Origin: Thalassoglobus sp. JC818
Lineage (GTDB): Bacteria; Planctomycetota; Planctomycetia; Planctomycetales; Planctomycetaceae
Assembly: GCF_040717535.1 (NCBI RefSeq)
Contig: NZ_JBFEFI010000009.1
Location: forward strand, 62,001 to 126,000
Length of the DNA: 64,000 nucleotides
Reading direction: 5' to 3'
Within the stretch, counting starts at the first letter, position 1. Every line of letters starts with the position of its first letter. Shown one piece after another: positions 1 to 8,104 of the stretch. The position numbers were made by a program, and so were the translations under genes. The notes beneath the pieces were generated by a model. The model had not been told where the DNA came from. It saw nothing but the letters and a program-made list of their open reading frames with translations, and ran no database searches.

Positions 1-2334
1 CGTCACGGACTCACTTCTGTTTGGCAAACGCAAGGCGACCTCTTCCGCCGCTTGTTCGATTGGGAAATAGTCCCCTCCGGTCCCTTCAACCAGCTGTTTG
101 AGAATTCCAACCTCCTGAACAAACGAAGCTGCCTCCTGTCGAGGGAAGAGCACGTCGATCTCCTGAGTAATACGTTCATTGGAATCAGGGACATCATACT
201 CAAATCGATACCGCCCGGGCTGTAATGGTCGATAGTCTCCAACGAACTCCGAAGGCCGAACTCGATCTTTCGTGAGTGTCGGCCCCGGGAGAATCGGTTG
301 ATTTCGAGGACCGTACAGATCAAGAGAAATCGAATCCGCCACAAGCGGCTCGAATTCAGGTGTTAGAGATCGTACCCGCAAAGGGACAGATTGGCCCAGA
401 TCAAACTCGCGTCCATCGAGAATGAAGAAGCTGCGCTGAAGTCCTCTCTTCGAACGACCTTCCGCAGCTTTGCGAACTGCCTTGATCCAGAAACGTTCGA
501 AGTAGCTTTCCTCGATGGCACGTAATCGCCACATCTCCGGGCTTCCGAGATAAAGGACATTCCCCTGCCCGAATCGCTGACTGGCGATCAGAATCGGTTG
601 CCCTCCTGGCCCACGTGCGAGCGGATCGGTGAATTCTGCAAAGACAGTTGCGCCTGCTTTGGCTCCGACGGTGGGATACGTCCGGTAGACACCGGGAAAC
701 TCTTCCCACGCATCGGATTCACCATCTTCATCGACTTTCAGAAACTCGGCGACCTGCCCCTCTTGAGTAAACCCGACTGGAAAGGGAGTTGTCGCCACGT
801 CGGTGTTTCCCAGCCGAAGACTGACTTCTTCGAGCAAGACGGGATACAACTTTTTGATCTGCGAGAGTTCCTCGCTGGCAGCCAGTTCGGACGTGTAGAC
901 ATCCCCAGCGACGACCAAAACTCCTCCACCTTCGTTCGAAACCCATTCATTGAGCAACTCTTGCTGCTCATCGGAAAGTTGCGACCAGTCAGGATCAAAC
1001 GCCAGCACCACGTCGTACTCGTACATCGATTCCTTGTCTTCTGGAAATCGAAAGAGCAGGCGATTGGATTCCTGGCTGATCCCTACGGTTCCCGTTTGCA
1101 GCCAGACATCGACGAGAATCGACGGATGGCGATGCAGAACGTTTTTGGAAAATCGATAGTCTCGCATCGGACCACCTGCGACGACGAGCACTCGCAGCGG
1201 ACGATCATACAGGCTGACCGTGCGGCTCAGCTGATTGTCTTCATCGCGAATTTCCTGACCGTCCTGCAGCTTGGCCCTGAGTGTGAATTCGTATTCGCCA
1301 GCTTCACTTGGCTTAAGATCAAAACGAATCTCAGTCGGGGCTGCGTCCGTTGACATGGTCGTATTCTCGGTGAGAACAACGATTGGCTCGGGATCGTTCG
1401 GTCCCTGTTGAAGAAGCTCGACTTGCACAGAATCTCCGGTGACACCCTGCCCGTTGAGAATCGCGGAGAATTCGAAGGAGTCGCCCTTCTGCACGTCGGT
1501 CGGAGCAATCACGCGGACAACTTCGAGATTTCGTGGTTCCTCAGTCCCTCCAACACCAACGGTGACGAGCCTGACCTGTTCTGCGATGGCTCGTTCGCGC
1601 GGAATCGAAACTTCCTTGCCGGCGTTCACTGCTCCGTCAGAGACAACCACGATTCCGGAAAGCGTCGCTCCGCCTGCTTCGACGAGCAGTTGGTCAACAG
1701 CATCTCCCAAACGAGTGAGATGCCCTTCGGGAGCCAGCACGGCAGACCAGTCAAAATCCACATCCGACTCACTCGAAGAATCAGAGATCGGAGCGGACGC
1801 TGTCGCTTGCTGCGAAGCAGTTCCATCGCCTTCAGAGCGTTGAGGAAGCCGGACGAGCAATTCGCTCACGTTGTCCTGAAACGTGTAAACGTCGACGATA
1901 TGGTCGGACCGCAACTCGTCGATCAGTGGTGAGTCTTCAAGAAGCGTTCGGACAACCTCTGCCCGCGTGGTGCTTGGGGCTGCTGAAGTTCCGGGATCGT
2001 TGCCAGCGGGCTGCTGCATCGACGTTGATGTATCGACGAGCAGAATGACGCGAGAGCTGCGAAACGCACTCGTTTGAGTCCGCACATGAGGATTCAAAGC
2101 GATGACAATCGCAATGGCGAGGAACGACAGTCGAAATCCGCCGAGCAGCGTTTTCCAGAACCAGGGGAGTCGAGACGTATCTTTGCGGACGAAGAGCAGC
2201 GTGGCGATGACAGCCATGCCAATCAAAAAGAACGGCAACCACTCCCACCATAAGTATGGCCAGTCAAACTCCAGATTGGACGTTGTCGACGACGTTCCGG
2301 ACTGGCCCAACAATAATGACGGCGAAAAATTCAA
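1..2334 (-). CDS. VWA-domain membrane protein with glutamine-amidotransferase-like region (3' end outside window)
   Basis: An uninterrupted reading frame of 778 codons runs on the minus strand from a TTG at 2334 off the left edge, so the C-terminus is missing. An in-frame stop lies at 2383-2385 and no ATG occurs before about 2222, so TTG is the likely start, though this is uncertain. Two hydrophobic segments (about residues 30-45 and 62-78) precede a von Willebrand A-like domain with the MIDAS-type motif DTSTSMQ and later VVVSDGAVNAG. The middle and C-terminal parts (FDPDWSQLSDEQQELLNEWV, GQGNVLYLGSPEMWRLR) resemble the class-I-amidotransferase-like fold found in large planctomycete membrane proteins encoded near MoxR/DUF58 genes. 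Role unknown; presumably anchored in the cytoplasmic membrane with a large periplasmic part. MoxR or DUF58 partners would lie left of the window. Confidence 0.8.
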   Translation of the reverse strand, partial: MNFSPSLLLGQSGTSSTTSNLEFDWPYLWWEWLPFFLIGMAVIATLLFVRKDTSRLPWFWKTLLGGFRLSFLAIAIVIALNPHVRTQTSAFRSSRVILLVDTSTSMQQPAGNDPGTSAAPSTTRAEVVRTLLEDSPLIDELRSDHIVDVYTFQDNVSELLVRLPQRSEGDGTASQQATASAPISDSSSESDVDFDWSAVLAPEGHLTRLGDAVDQLLVEAGGATLSGIVVVSDGAVNAGKEVSIPRERAIAEQVRLVTVGVGGTEEPRNLEVVRVIAPTDVQKGDSFEFSAILNGQGVTGDSVQVELLQQGPNDPEPIVVLTENTTMSTDAAPTEIRFDLKPSEAGEYEFTLRAKLQDGQEIRDEDNQLSRTVSLYDRPLRVLVVAGGPMRDYRFSKNVLHRHPSILVDVWLQTGTVGISQESNRLLFRFPEDKESMYEYDVVLAFDPDWSQLSDEQQELLNEWVSNEGGGVLVVAGDVYTSELAASEELSQIKKLYPVLLEEVSLRLGNTDVATTPFPVGFTQEGQVAEFLKVDEDGESDAWEEFPGVYRTYPTVGAKAGATVFAEFTDPLARGPGGQPILIASQRFGQGNVLYLGSPEMWRLRAIEESYFERFWIKAVRKAAEGRSKRGLQRSFFILDGREFDLGQSVPLRVRSLTPEFEPLVADSISLDLYGPRNQPILPGPTLTKDRVRPSEFVGDYRPLQPGRYRFEYDVPDSNERITQEIDVLFPRQEAASFVQEVGILKQLVEGTGGDYFPIEQAAEEVALRLPNRSESVT

Positions 2335-2531
2335 TTGACAGGACTTACTAGTAAAGGTGTCATCCGTTCCATGCCCTGTGGATCACCTGACGAGACTTTT
2401 CCCGCCGACAGGGACTCCCGGAAATTGTAGCAGTCTGAGCACACGCGTCGACAGGGACTGGTTGATGCGCAACAGAATTTCGATCTGTCCGGGATGGATG
2501 CACTTCCGCTGTGATCGCGGAAAACTCAATT

Positions 2532-2565
2532 AAAAAAAGATCGGTTACCCGAAGGCAACCGATCT
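2532..2565 (-). terminator. Intrinsic terminator of the YTV gene
   Basis: On the minus strand a 12-bp stem (AGATCGGTTGCC, closed by a TTCG tetraloop, one G-U pair) is followed directly by seven Ts. It lies about 90 bases downstream of the YTV-protein stop codon. It is a textbook rho-independent terminator and the clearest in the window. The remaining bases between 2335 and 2651 hold nothing else recognised. Confidence 0.9.
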
Positions 2566-2651
2566 ATCTGGCATCTCTCAGCGTTTTTCAGCTTCTCTTG
2601 GGGTCAGTGCGAGAACTTCTCCCTCCTGACGCTGAGAGAACGTCAACTCAT

Positions 2652-4022
2652 TTAGTTCACGCTATCGCAAGTGTCGCAAGGAGCGGCACAAGCTGGTCCG
2701 GCAACATCGCAGGCGTCGCAAGGATCGTTGCAGACAGGGATCTGTCGGCAGACAGTCTTTGGAACACAGCGAGTCTTGGTCACGCTGACCTGTCGTGGAA
2801 TTCGCTTCACGTTTGTGACGTAACGAGTTTCGCAAACTGTGCGTGGGACACAGTAAGGAACTTTGCGTGTACGTGTTTCACAGGTGTACGAGCAAGTTGT
2901 GTAAGGAACCTGCTTCGTGCGAGTTTCACAGGTGTAGGTGCAAGTGGTGTAAGGAACCTTACGGCAGACCTGCTCACAGGTGTATGTGCAGGTGGTGTAA
3001 GGAACCTGCTTGCATTCACGAACCATGCAGCAAGTAGTGTAAGGAACCTGTCGGGTGCGAGTTTCGCAGCGATAGGTGCAAGTGGTGTAAGGAACTTGCT
3101 TGGTTTCGCAGACTGGAGTTCGAACACAGACAGTGTAAGGAACTTTGCAGGTCTTGACTTCTGGAACCATGCGGGTGCAGGTGACTGTTTTGTTGACAGT
3201 CTTTGGGCACCAGACTTTGCGGCAGATTGTGCGTGGTGGATCCTGGACCATCACACGTCGCGTTTGGCCTGGCTTGTAAACGCAGCAGCATGAGTTTTCG
3301 TCGTAGCAGAAAGTGCCTGGGTCCTGAACGCACTTCTCGTAGCATTCTCCTGGGACAGTTTCGGAGACTGTTTTCCACTCACCGCACTGAACAGGAACGC
3401 ATTGAGTTGTGGTAACAGGTCGGAAGACTGTCTGGCAGACATCGCGGTAGCAAGTCTTGTAGTCGACTTTGCAGCTTCGAACACAAACGTTGCGGTAGCA
3501 AGTTTTGTATTCAGGAATGCGAACAGTGTAGCACTGGTTGCGGTAGCAAGTCTTATAGACTGGTCGGCAGTAGCTGACTGTTCGGTAGCAGGTCTTGTAG
3601 ACAGGCTTGCGAATTGTCTGCGTGACGCAGCGGTAGCAAGTCTTGTAGTGAGGAACCCGAACGGTGTAGCACTGAGTCCGGTAGCAAGTCTTGTAGACTG
3701 GCTTGCGGACGGTGTAGCACTCGTCGCGGTAGTGAGTGTCGTAGACAACTCGCTGGCAGGTGACAGGTGTCTTTTCAACGCAAGTGTCGTAGACAGTCAC
3801 GCATTCGTTGTACGTTTCCGTACACATGATCGTTTCGCGGACTGTTTTGTACGATGGACCGCAATTGACTCGTGCATTGCAGTAGTCGCCCATCGTTCCG
3901 CATGTGTCCAATGGGCAGCAACGGAAGCGACCACTTCCGCAGAACAGCCCAGCCTCTGTTTCAGCAGCACTTGCCATTGCCATGCAGGCAGCAAGTAGCG
4001 GCACCCATAAATTGTGTCTCAT
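2652..4022 (-). CDS. Cysteine-rich YTV-repeat surface protein
   Basis: This 456-residue exported protein is built from tandem short repeats around K-T-C-Y-R and V-P-Y-T-T-C cores, with very high Cys, Tyr, Thr and Arg/Lys content. The pattern matches the planctomycete YTV domain family (Pfam YTV), which is known from abundant proteinaceous cell-wall components of Rhodopirellula and relatives. The ATG at 4022 is preferred over the in-frame TTG at 4040 because GAGGACCGGAG lies just upstream and residues 4-26 form a signal peptide (hydrophobic core VPLLAACMAMASAA). Two repeat classes are visible: YKTCYR units in the N-terminal half and PYTTC units in the C-terminal half. Many cysteines suggest cross-linking by disulfides outside the cell. 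It is monocistronic, with its own terminator at 2532-2565. Confidence 0.88.
   Translation of the reverse strand: MRHNLWVPLLAACMAMASAAETEAGLFCGSGRFRCCPLDTCGTMGDYCNARVNCGPSYKTVRETIMCTETYNECVTVYDTCVEKTPVTCQRVVYDTHYRDECYTVRKPVYKTCYRTQCYTVRVPHYKTCYRCVTQTIRKPVYKTCYRTVSYCRPVYKTCYRNQCYTVRIPEYKTCYRNVCVRSCKVDYKTCYRDVCQTVFRPVTTTQCVPVQCGEWKTVSETVPGECYEKCVQDPGTFCYDENSCCCVYKPGQTRRVMVQDPPRTICRKVWCPKTVNKTVTCTRMVPEVKTCKVPYTVCVRTPVCETKQVPYTTCTYRCETRTRQVPYTTCCMVRECKQVPYTTCTYTCEQVCRKVPYTTCTYTCETRTKQVPYTTCSYTCETRTRKVPYCVPRTVCETRYVTNVKRIPRQVSVTKTRCVPKTVCRQIPVCNDPCDACDVAGPACAAPCDTCDSVN
2840..3750 (-). repeat. Tandem short coding repeats inside the YTV gene
   Basis: Two blocks of near-identical units occur within the gene. 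Around 3430-3720 the string GGTAGCAAGT followed by CTTGTAG (plus-strand view) recurs roughly every 50-60 bases, encoding YKTCYR. Around 2850-3140 the string GTGTAAGGAAC recurs at similar spacing, encoding VPYTTC. Units differ mainly at synonymous or flanking positions, as expected for expansion by duplication within the gene. Confidence 0.8.
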
Positions 4023-4391
4023 GACTCCGGTCCTCTTCAACTAACCCCAACTCTCTGGACGCTCCAACAGCGACCACTAGTCAGGATTTCGGCGCATCCA
4101 TCTTCCGCACTTCACGCAATCGGAACGTCTTCCCTACTCTCGCAGGTCTTCGCGATCACTAACCTTGTGCAACCGCAACGACACGTGAATGCGTTGTTCT
4201 CGATACGTTGGGAATCAACGTCAGGATGTGTCAGAATGGATCGACCGGTAGAACCCGCACGCTTGACACTCGATCAGCCGGTCGAGACATGAAGTGGATC
4301 TATCGCTTCAGGAATCCGGCAACCCCCTCAAGGTTGTCATCCCTTGACTACCTTCCCAAAGACCACCAATCGCTAAAGAGAGAATTGGTTC
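4023..4391. other. Divergent intergenic region
   Basis: No coding frame is supported here. The region separates the YTV gene (minus) from the isomerase gene (plus) and should hold both promoters. A TTGACA-like hexamer at about 4264 sits inside an 8-bp inverted repeat (TCGACCGG near 4230 and CCGGTCGA near 4280). No convincing -10 element was found, so no promoter is assigned. Confidence 0.5.
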
Positions 4392-5225
4392 ATGAAGTTT
4401 GCCATTTGCCAAGAGTTGTTCGAAGGCTGGAGTTGGAAGAAACAGTGCGAGTTTGCGGCTTCTGTCGGTTATACCGGAATGGAAGTGGCTCCATTCACGT
4501 TGGGCTCGAATGTTCAGGAAATCACTTCAGAACAGCGACAGGAACTGGTTCGCGTCGCAGCTGACAACGGTCTTGAGATCATCGGGCTGCACTGGCTCCT
4601 CGCGAAAACAGAAGGCCTCCACCTGACAACTGCCGATTCCGACGTTCGCAAAGCTACGAGCGACTATCTCATCGAACTCGGAGACTTGTGCGGCGATCTC
4701 GACGGAAAAGTGATGGTCTTCGGCTCTCCATTCCAACGGAATCTCGAAGAAGGTACGGACTCACAACAGGCATTCGACCGGGCTGCGGACGTCTTCAAAT
4801 CTGCAATGCCCAGAATTGCAGATCGAGGTGTGCACCTGCTGATGGAACCTCTGACAACCAAAGAGACAGATTTCATCAACACCTGCGATCAAGCTGCCGA
4901 ACTGATCGCTGCCGTCAATCATCCCAACTTTGCCCTGCATCAAGACGTGAAAGCGATGCTGGGAGAAGGAACTCCCCTCCCAGAGCTGATCCACAAACAC
5001 CGAGCGATCACACGGCACTTCCACGTCAACGACAGCAATCTCCTCGGCCCAGGCATGGGAGAAACGGACTATCATCCGATTTTCGAAGCACTCCTCGAGT
5101 CGGGTTACGACGGCTGGGTCTCCGTCGAAGTCTTCGACTACTCCCCCGGCGCAGAGAAGATCACTCAAGAAAGCATCGACTACATGCGCCAGATCCTGTC
5201 CGACCTCGGCCAAGAATCTCGCTGA
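4392..5225 (+). CDS. Sugar phosphate isomerase/epimerase (xylose-isomerase-like TIM barrel)
   Basis: The 277-residue protein has the compact AP-endonuclease-2/xylose-isomerase-like barrel seen in D-tagatose 3-epimerase and hydroxypyruvate-isomerase relatives. Visible landmarks are GYTGMEVAP (about residues 26-34), GLEIIGLHWL, LLMEPL (a metal-ligand Glu is expected here), HQDVKAM, FHVNDSN and WVSVEVFDYSPG near the C-terminus with another likely ligand Glu. It probably isomerises or epimerises a keto-sugar or its phosphate in the cytoplasm using a divalent metal. The substrate cannot be read from sequence. The D-xylonate dehydratase gene nearby hints at pentose or sugar-acid metabolism, but that gene is on the opposite strand, so the link is only contextual. 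Confidence 0.8.
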   Translation: MKFAICQELFEGWSWKKQCEFAASVGYTGMEVAPFTLGSNVQEITSEQRQELVRVAADNGLEIIGLHWLLAKTEGLHLTTADSDVRKATSDYLIELGDLCGDLDGKVMVFGSPFQRNLEEGTDSQQAFDRAADVFKSAMPRIADRGVHLLMEPLTTKETDFINTCDQAAELIAAVNHPNFALHQDVKAMLGEGTPLPELIHKHRAITRHFHVNDSNLLGPGMGETDYHPIFEALLESGYDGWVSVEVFDYSPGAEKITQESIDYMRQILSDLGQESR

Positions 5226-5272
5226 CCATACCGTGAGAAGTCTCGCTGCGCCCACTCTAAAGAATTGACCGA

Positions 5273-5674
5273 CTAAGGTCCTACATAATCCCAACGCTCC
5301 AGCACGTCACTTACTTGATCATTGTCATCGAGTACGATTGCGACGCTGTGTGCAGTGGTTACGAGTCCGTCCCTGACAGCTTTACTGCAACGTACAAAAT
5401 TGATGGAGTCGTGTGTTACGTTCGAGCCTTTCTCATCAAGAGCAACAAATCGTCCTGCAGACTGAAACTGGCATTCATAACCCCAGCTTTCCATCTGAAG
5501 CGTGGCGTCACTGGCAGACGTCCCATTTGGGATCTGAGCAACAATTGCAGGCCTCGTAATCAATTCGGACGTCGAACGGCAACCGAAAGCGATCAAGAGC
5601 AGGAACAGGAAGACAGACCGTCTTCCGAATGAATGTGAGGCAAACCGCCTGCGAGGGATTCCCGGACACTTCAT
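5273..5674 (-). CDS. Small putative lipoprotein, function unknown
   Basis: The 133-residue product has a basic N-terminus (about 19 residues), a hydrophobic run (SVFLFLLLIAFGC) and a lipobox-like LIAFGC ending at residue 32, so it is probably exported and lipid-anchored. The mature part has about 100 residues with no domain I recognise; it contains two cysteines (WGYECQF, NFVRCSK) that could pair. ATG is at 5674. It stands alone on the minus strand between the isomerase and the dehydratase genes. Confidence 0.6.
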   Translation of the reverse strand: MKCPGIPRRRFASHSFGRRSVFLFLLLIAFGCRSTSELITRPAIVAQIPNGTSASDATLQMESWGYECQFQSAGRFVALDEKGSNVTHDSINFVRCSKAVRDGLVTTAHSVAIVLDDNDQVSDVLERWDYVGP

Positions 5675-5823
5675 TGATTAACCGCGTAATACTGATGTCA
5701 ATTTGCAAAGCATCGTTCAACTGAATCGCACTTCAGAATCTCAAGAGCGTTCAGACGAACTGCTTTTCCGAAACCTAAGACTTTCGTGCTGATCCTTCTT
5801 CCCTAGTTGCGAAGACCGGCTAT

Positions 5824-7794
5824 TCAACGCGTTGATCCCAACAGGGCGTTTTCGATGGCGGTGACGTCATAGACGCAGCCGCCCCAGGTTCCTCCGCTGG
5901 CTTGTTGCAGCAGTGCCCACATCCGCGTCTCGTCCGGAAGGTCTGGATCGGCGTGCAGTCGGTTTGTCACGGAGCGCTCAGCCAGAATCGCCGCACCGGC
6001 TTGTGGATCGACGCGTTCGCTTTCCGTGCCGACGAAATTAATTGAGCCGGTTAACTCTCCGCAATCGATCACGATTTCAATGAGATCGCCATCTTGAAGC
6101 TTGGCGATGGGTCCGTCAGCTAAGGCTTCCGGACCGACGTGACCAATGCAGGCTCCTGTCGATACTCCTGAAAAGCGAGCATCGGTGATGACTGCCACGT
6201 GCTTGCCCCATGGAAGGAACTTGAGGGCGGAAGTGATTTGATAGGTCTCTTCCATTCCGGACCCAAGTGGACCACGGCACATCAGCACAAGAATATCGCC
6301 CGCTTCAACTTTCCGGTCGCCTTGCCCTTTGACAGCCCGGATCGCTTCCCGTTCTGAGGTAAAGACCTTCGCCGGGCCGAGCTTACGATAAACTCCATCG
6401 GAATCGACAACACTCGAATCGATCGCCGTGCTTTTAATCACAGAACCTTCAGGAGCAATATTTCCAACTGGAAACGTGACCGTACTCGTCATTCCTCGCT
6501 GTTTCGCTGCTTCAGGAGAGAGGATGACATCGTCCGGATCAACACCATCTTTCTCCTGCAACATGTTACGAAACTGTGTTCGTCGATCGGAAGCTTCCCA
6601 CCACTCGAGAACATCTCCCAATGTGATGCCAGCAGGCGTCATGACATCAAGCTTGAGTAGATTCAGCTCTCGCAGATGCAGCATCACTTCGGGAACACCA
6701 CCAGCCAGAAAGACTCTGACCGTTGGGTGACCGACTGGACCATTCGGTAGCACATCAACAAGTCGCGGCGTCTGTCTGTTAATTCGATTCCAATCGGAAA
6801 CGACCGGTCGTTCGAGTCCCCCTTCGAAAGCGATCGCGGGAATGTGCAGCAACAAATTGGTCGAGCCTCCAAATGCAGCATGGACGACCATCGCGTTATG
6901 AAGTGCATCGGGAGTCAGAATATCTTTAACGGTCTTTCCCGCCGCGATCATGTTGACCAGTGCTTGTGCCGATCTCGTCGCTGCGTCGACCCAGACCGGT
7001 TGCCCGCTCGGAGCGAGCGCAGTGTGTGGAAGCGACAACCCCAAAGCTTCGGAGACAACTTGAGACGTCGCTGCGGTTCCGAGGAACTGACATCCTCCCC
7101 CTGCTGATCCGCACGCCTTGCAACCCATCTCGGCTGCGGTGCGAAGGTCGATTTCTCCATGCGCGAACCGGGCGCCAATCGTTTGAACCTTGCCAGCATC
7201 TTCTCCTTCCGTGGGAGGCAATGTTACTCCACCGGGAACGATGACACATGGCAGATGATGCTGGGCAGCGATCGCCATCATCGCAGCTGGAAGCCCCTTG
7301 TCACACGTGGCGACACCAATCACGCCCTTGCGAGTAGGAAGCGATCGAATGAGCCGTTTCATCACGACAGCTGCATCGTTGCGATAAGCGAGGCTGTCCA
7401 TCATCGCAGTCGTTCCCTGTGAACGACCATCACACGGGTCGGACACATACGCCGCGAAAGGCAGACACTCGTTGCGATTTAGCTCTTCGGCAGCTTCCCG
7501 CATCAACAGACCAACTTCCCAATGGCCGGTGTGATACCCGAGCGCAATCGGTCGACCATCCTCAGCCCGGATTCCCCCCATCGTGCTCAAGATCAGAATT
7601 TGATCGCGAAGCAATTGGTTCGGATCCCAGCCCATCCCGGCATTTTGCGTCATGCCGAACAGTTCTCCACTTGGCAAATCAAGCAACATCTGCTCATTGA
7701 GTGGAAGCTCTCCCTCCGGACCGGGGCCGTGCGTCGTCAGGCTGAAGAGATCGGGATGAGAACCGTTGAGGAGTCTATTCGTGTCGAAAGCCAT
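5824..7794 (-). CDS. yjhG: D-xylonate dehydratase, YjhG/YagF type (IlvD/Edd family)
   Basis: The protein closely follows the YjhG/YagF branch of the IlvD/Edd dehydratases, which convert D-xylonate (and similar sugar acids) to 2-keto-3-deoxy acids using an iron-sulfur cluster and a divalent metal. Landmarks are GPDGELPL-like start ([13 protein letters not shown]), [48 protein letters not shown] (cluster-ligand cysteines), [36 protein letters not shown] and [20 protein letters not shown]. The ATG at 7794 gives 656 residues, matching the usual length of about 655; the frame stays open to 7881, but those 29 extra residues have no family counterpart. The gene is monocistronic, and no sugar-acid transporter or aldolase is adjacent. 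The substrate assignment is by family. Confidence 0.9.
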   Translation of the reverse strand: MAFDTNRLLNGSHPDLFSLTTHGPGPEGELPLNEQMLLDLPSGELFGMTQNAGMGWDPNQLLRDQILILSTMGGIRAEDGRPIALGYHTGHWEVGLLMREAAEELNRNECLPFAAYVSDPCDGRSQGTTAMMDSLAYRNDAAVVMKRLIRSLPTRKGVIGVATCDKGLPAAMMAIAAQHHLPCVIVPGGVTLPPTEGEDAGKVQTIGARFAHGEIDLRTAAEMGCKACGSAGGGCQFLGTAATSQVVSEALGLSLPHTALAPSGQPVWVDAATRSAQALVNMIAAGKTVKDILTPDALHNAMVVHAAFGGSTNLLLHIPAIAFEGGLERPVVSDWNRINRQTPRLVDVLPNGPVGHPTVRVFLAGGVPEVMLHLRELNLLKLDVMTPAGITLGDVLEWWEASDRRTQFRNMLQEKDGVDPDDVILSPEAAKQRGMTSTVTFPVGNIAPEGSVIKSTAIDSSVVDSDGVYRKLGPAKVFTSEREAIRAVKGQGDRKVEAGDILVLMCRGPLGSGMEETYQITSALKFLPWGKHVAVITDARFSGVSTGACIGHVGPEALADGPIAKLQDGDLIEIVIDCGELTGSINFVGTESERVDPQAGAAILAERSVTNRLHADPDLPDETRMWALLQQASGGTWGGCVYDVTAIENALLGSTR

Positions 7795-8104
7795 AGTGTT
7801 TCCGGAATCCAGTATCGAACGACTGAAGTGTGCTGTTGAGTGATGATTTCGTTCTGATGAACGCTCGATGATTGCGTTCAACGCATCTTAGCGATTCCGC
7901 GAAGAGTTCCGTATTCAATCAACTCTCCTTTCTTTGATGGTTCCGACGATGATTGGATCACAACGAATCTGACAGCCTCGATCAGGAAATTTCCTCCCGC
8001 GTCGCGTTGCTTCCAATCGACAACGGACCTCGAATCACGTATCGTTGATGTATCGCCCGCCTTGTGTTCCCCTGTGCCTCCATCCTCCTGCGGTGAGCCT
8101 TCCC
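7795..8104. other. Divergent intergenic region
   Basis: The gap between the dehydratase (minus) and the PSCyt1/DUF1553 gene (plus) holds no supported gene. In-frame extensions of both neighbours reach into it (minus to 7881, plus from 8045), but both lack the expected N-terminal features. No operator or promoter could be assigned with confidence. Confidence 0.4.

Noticed and set aside
2340-2356. ACTAGTAA repeat shared with about 45520-45535
   Set aside because: The match is only about ten bases and could be chance.
2511-3293. Long plus-strand frame of 260 codons
   Set aside because: It is the mirror of the repetitive YTV gene; repetition keeps antisense frames open.
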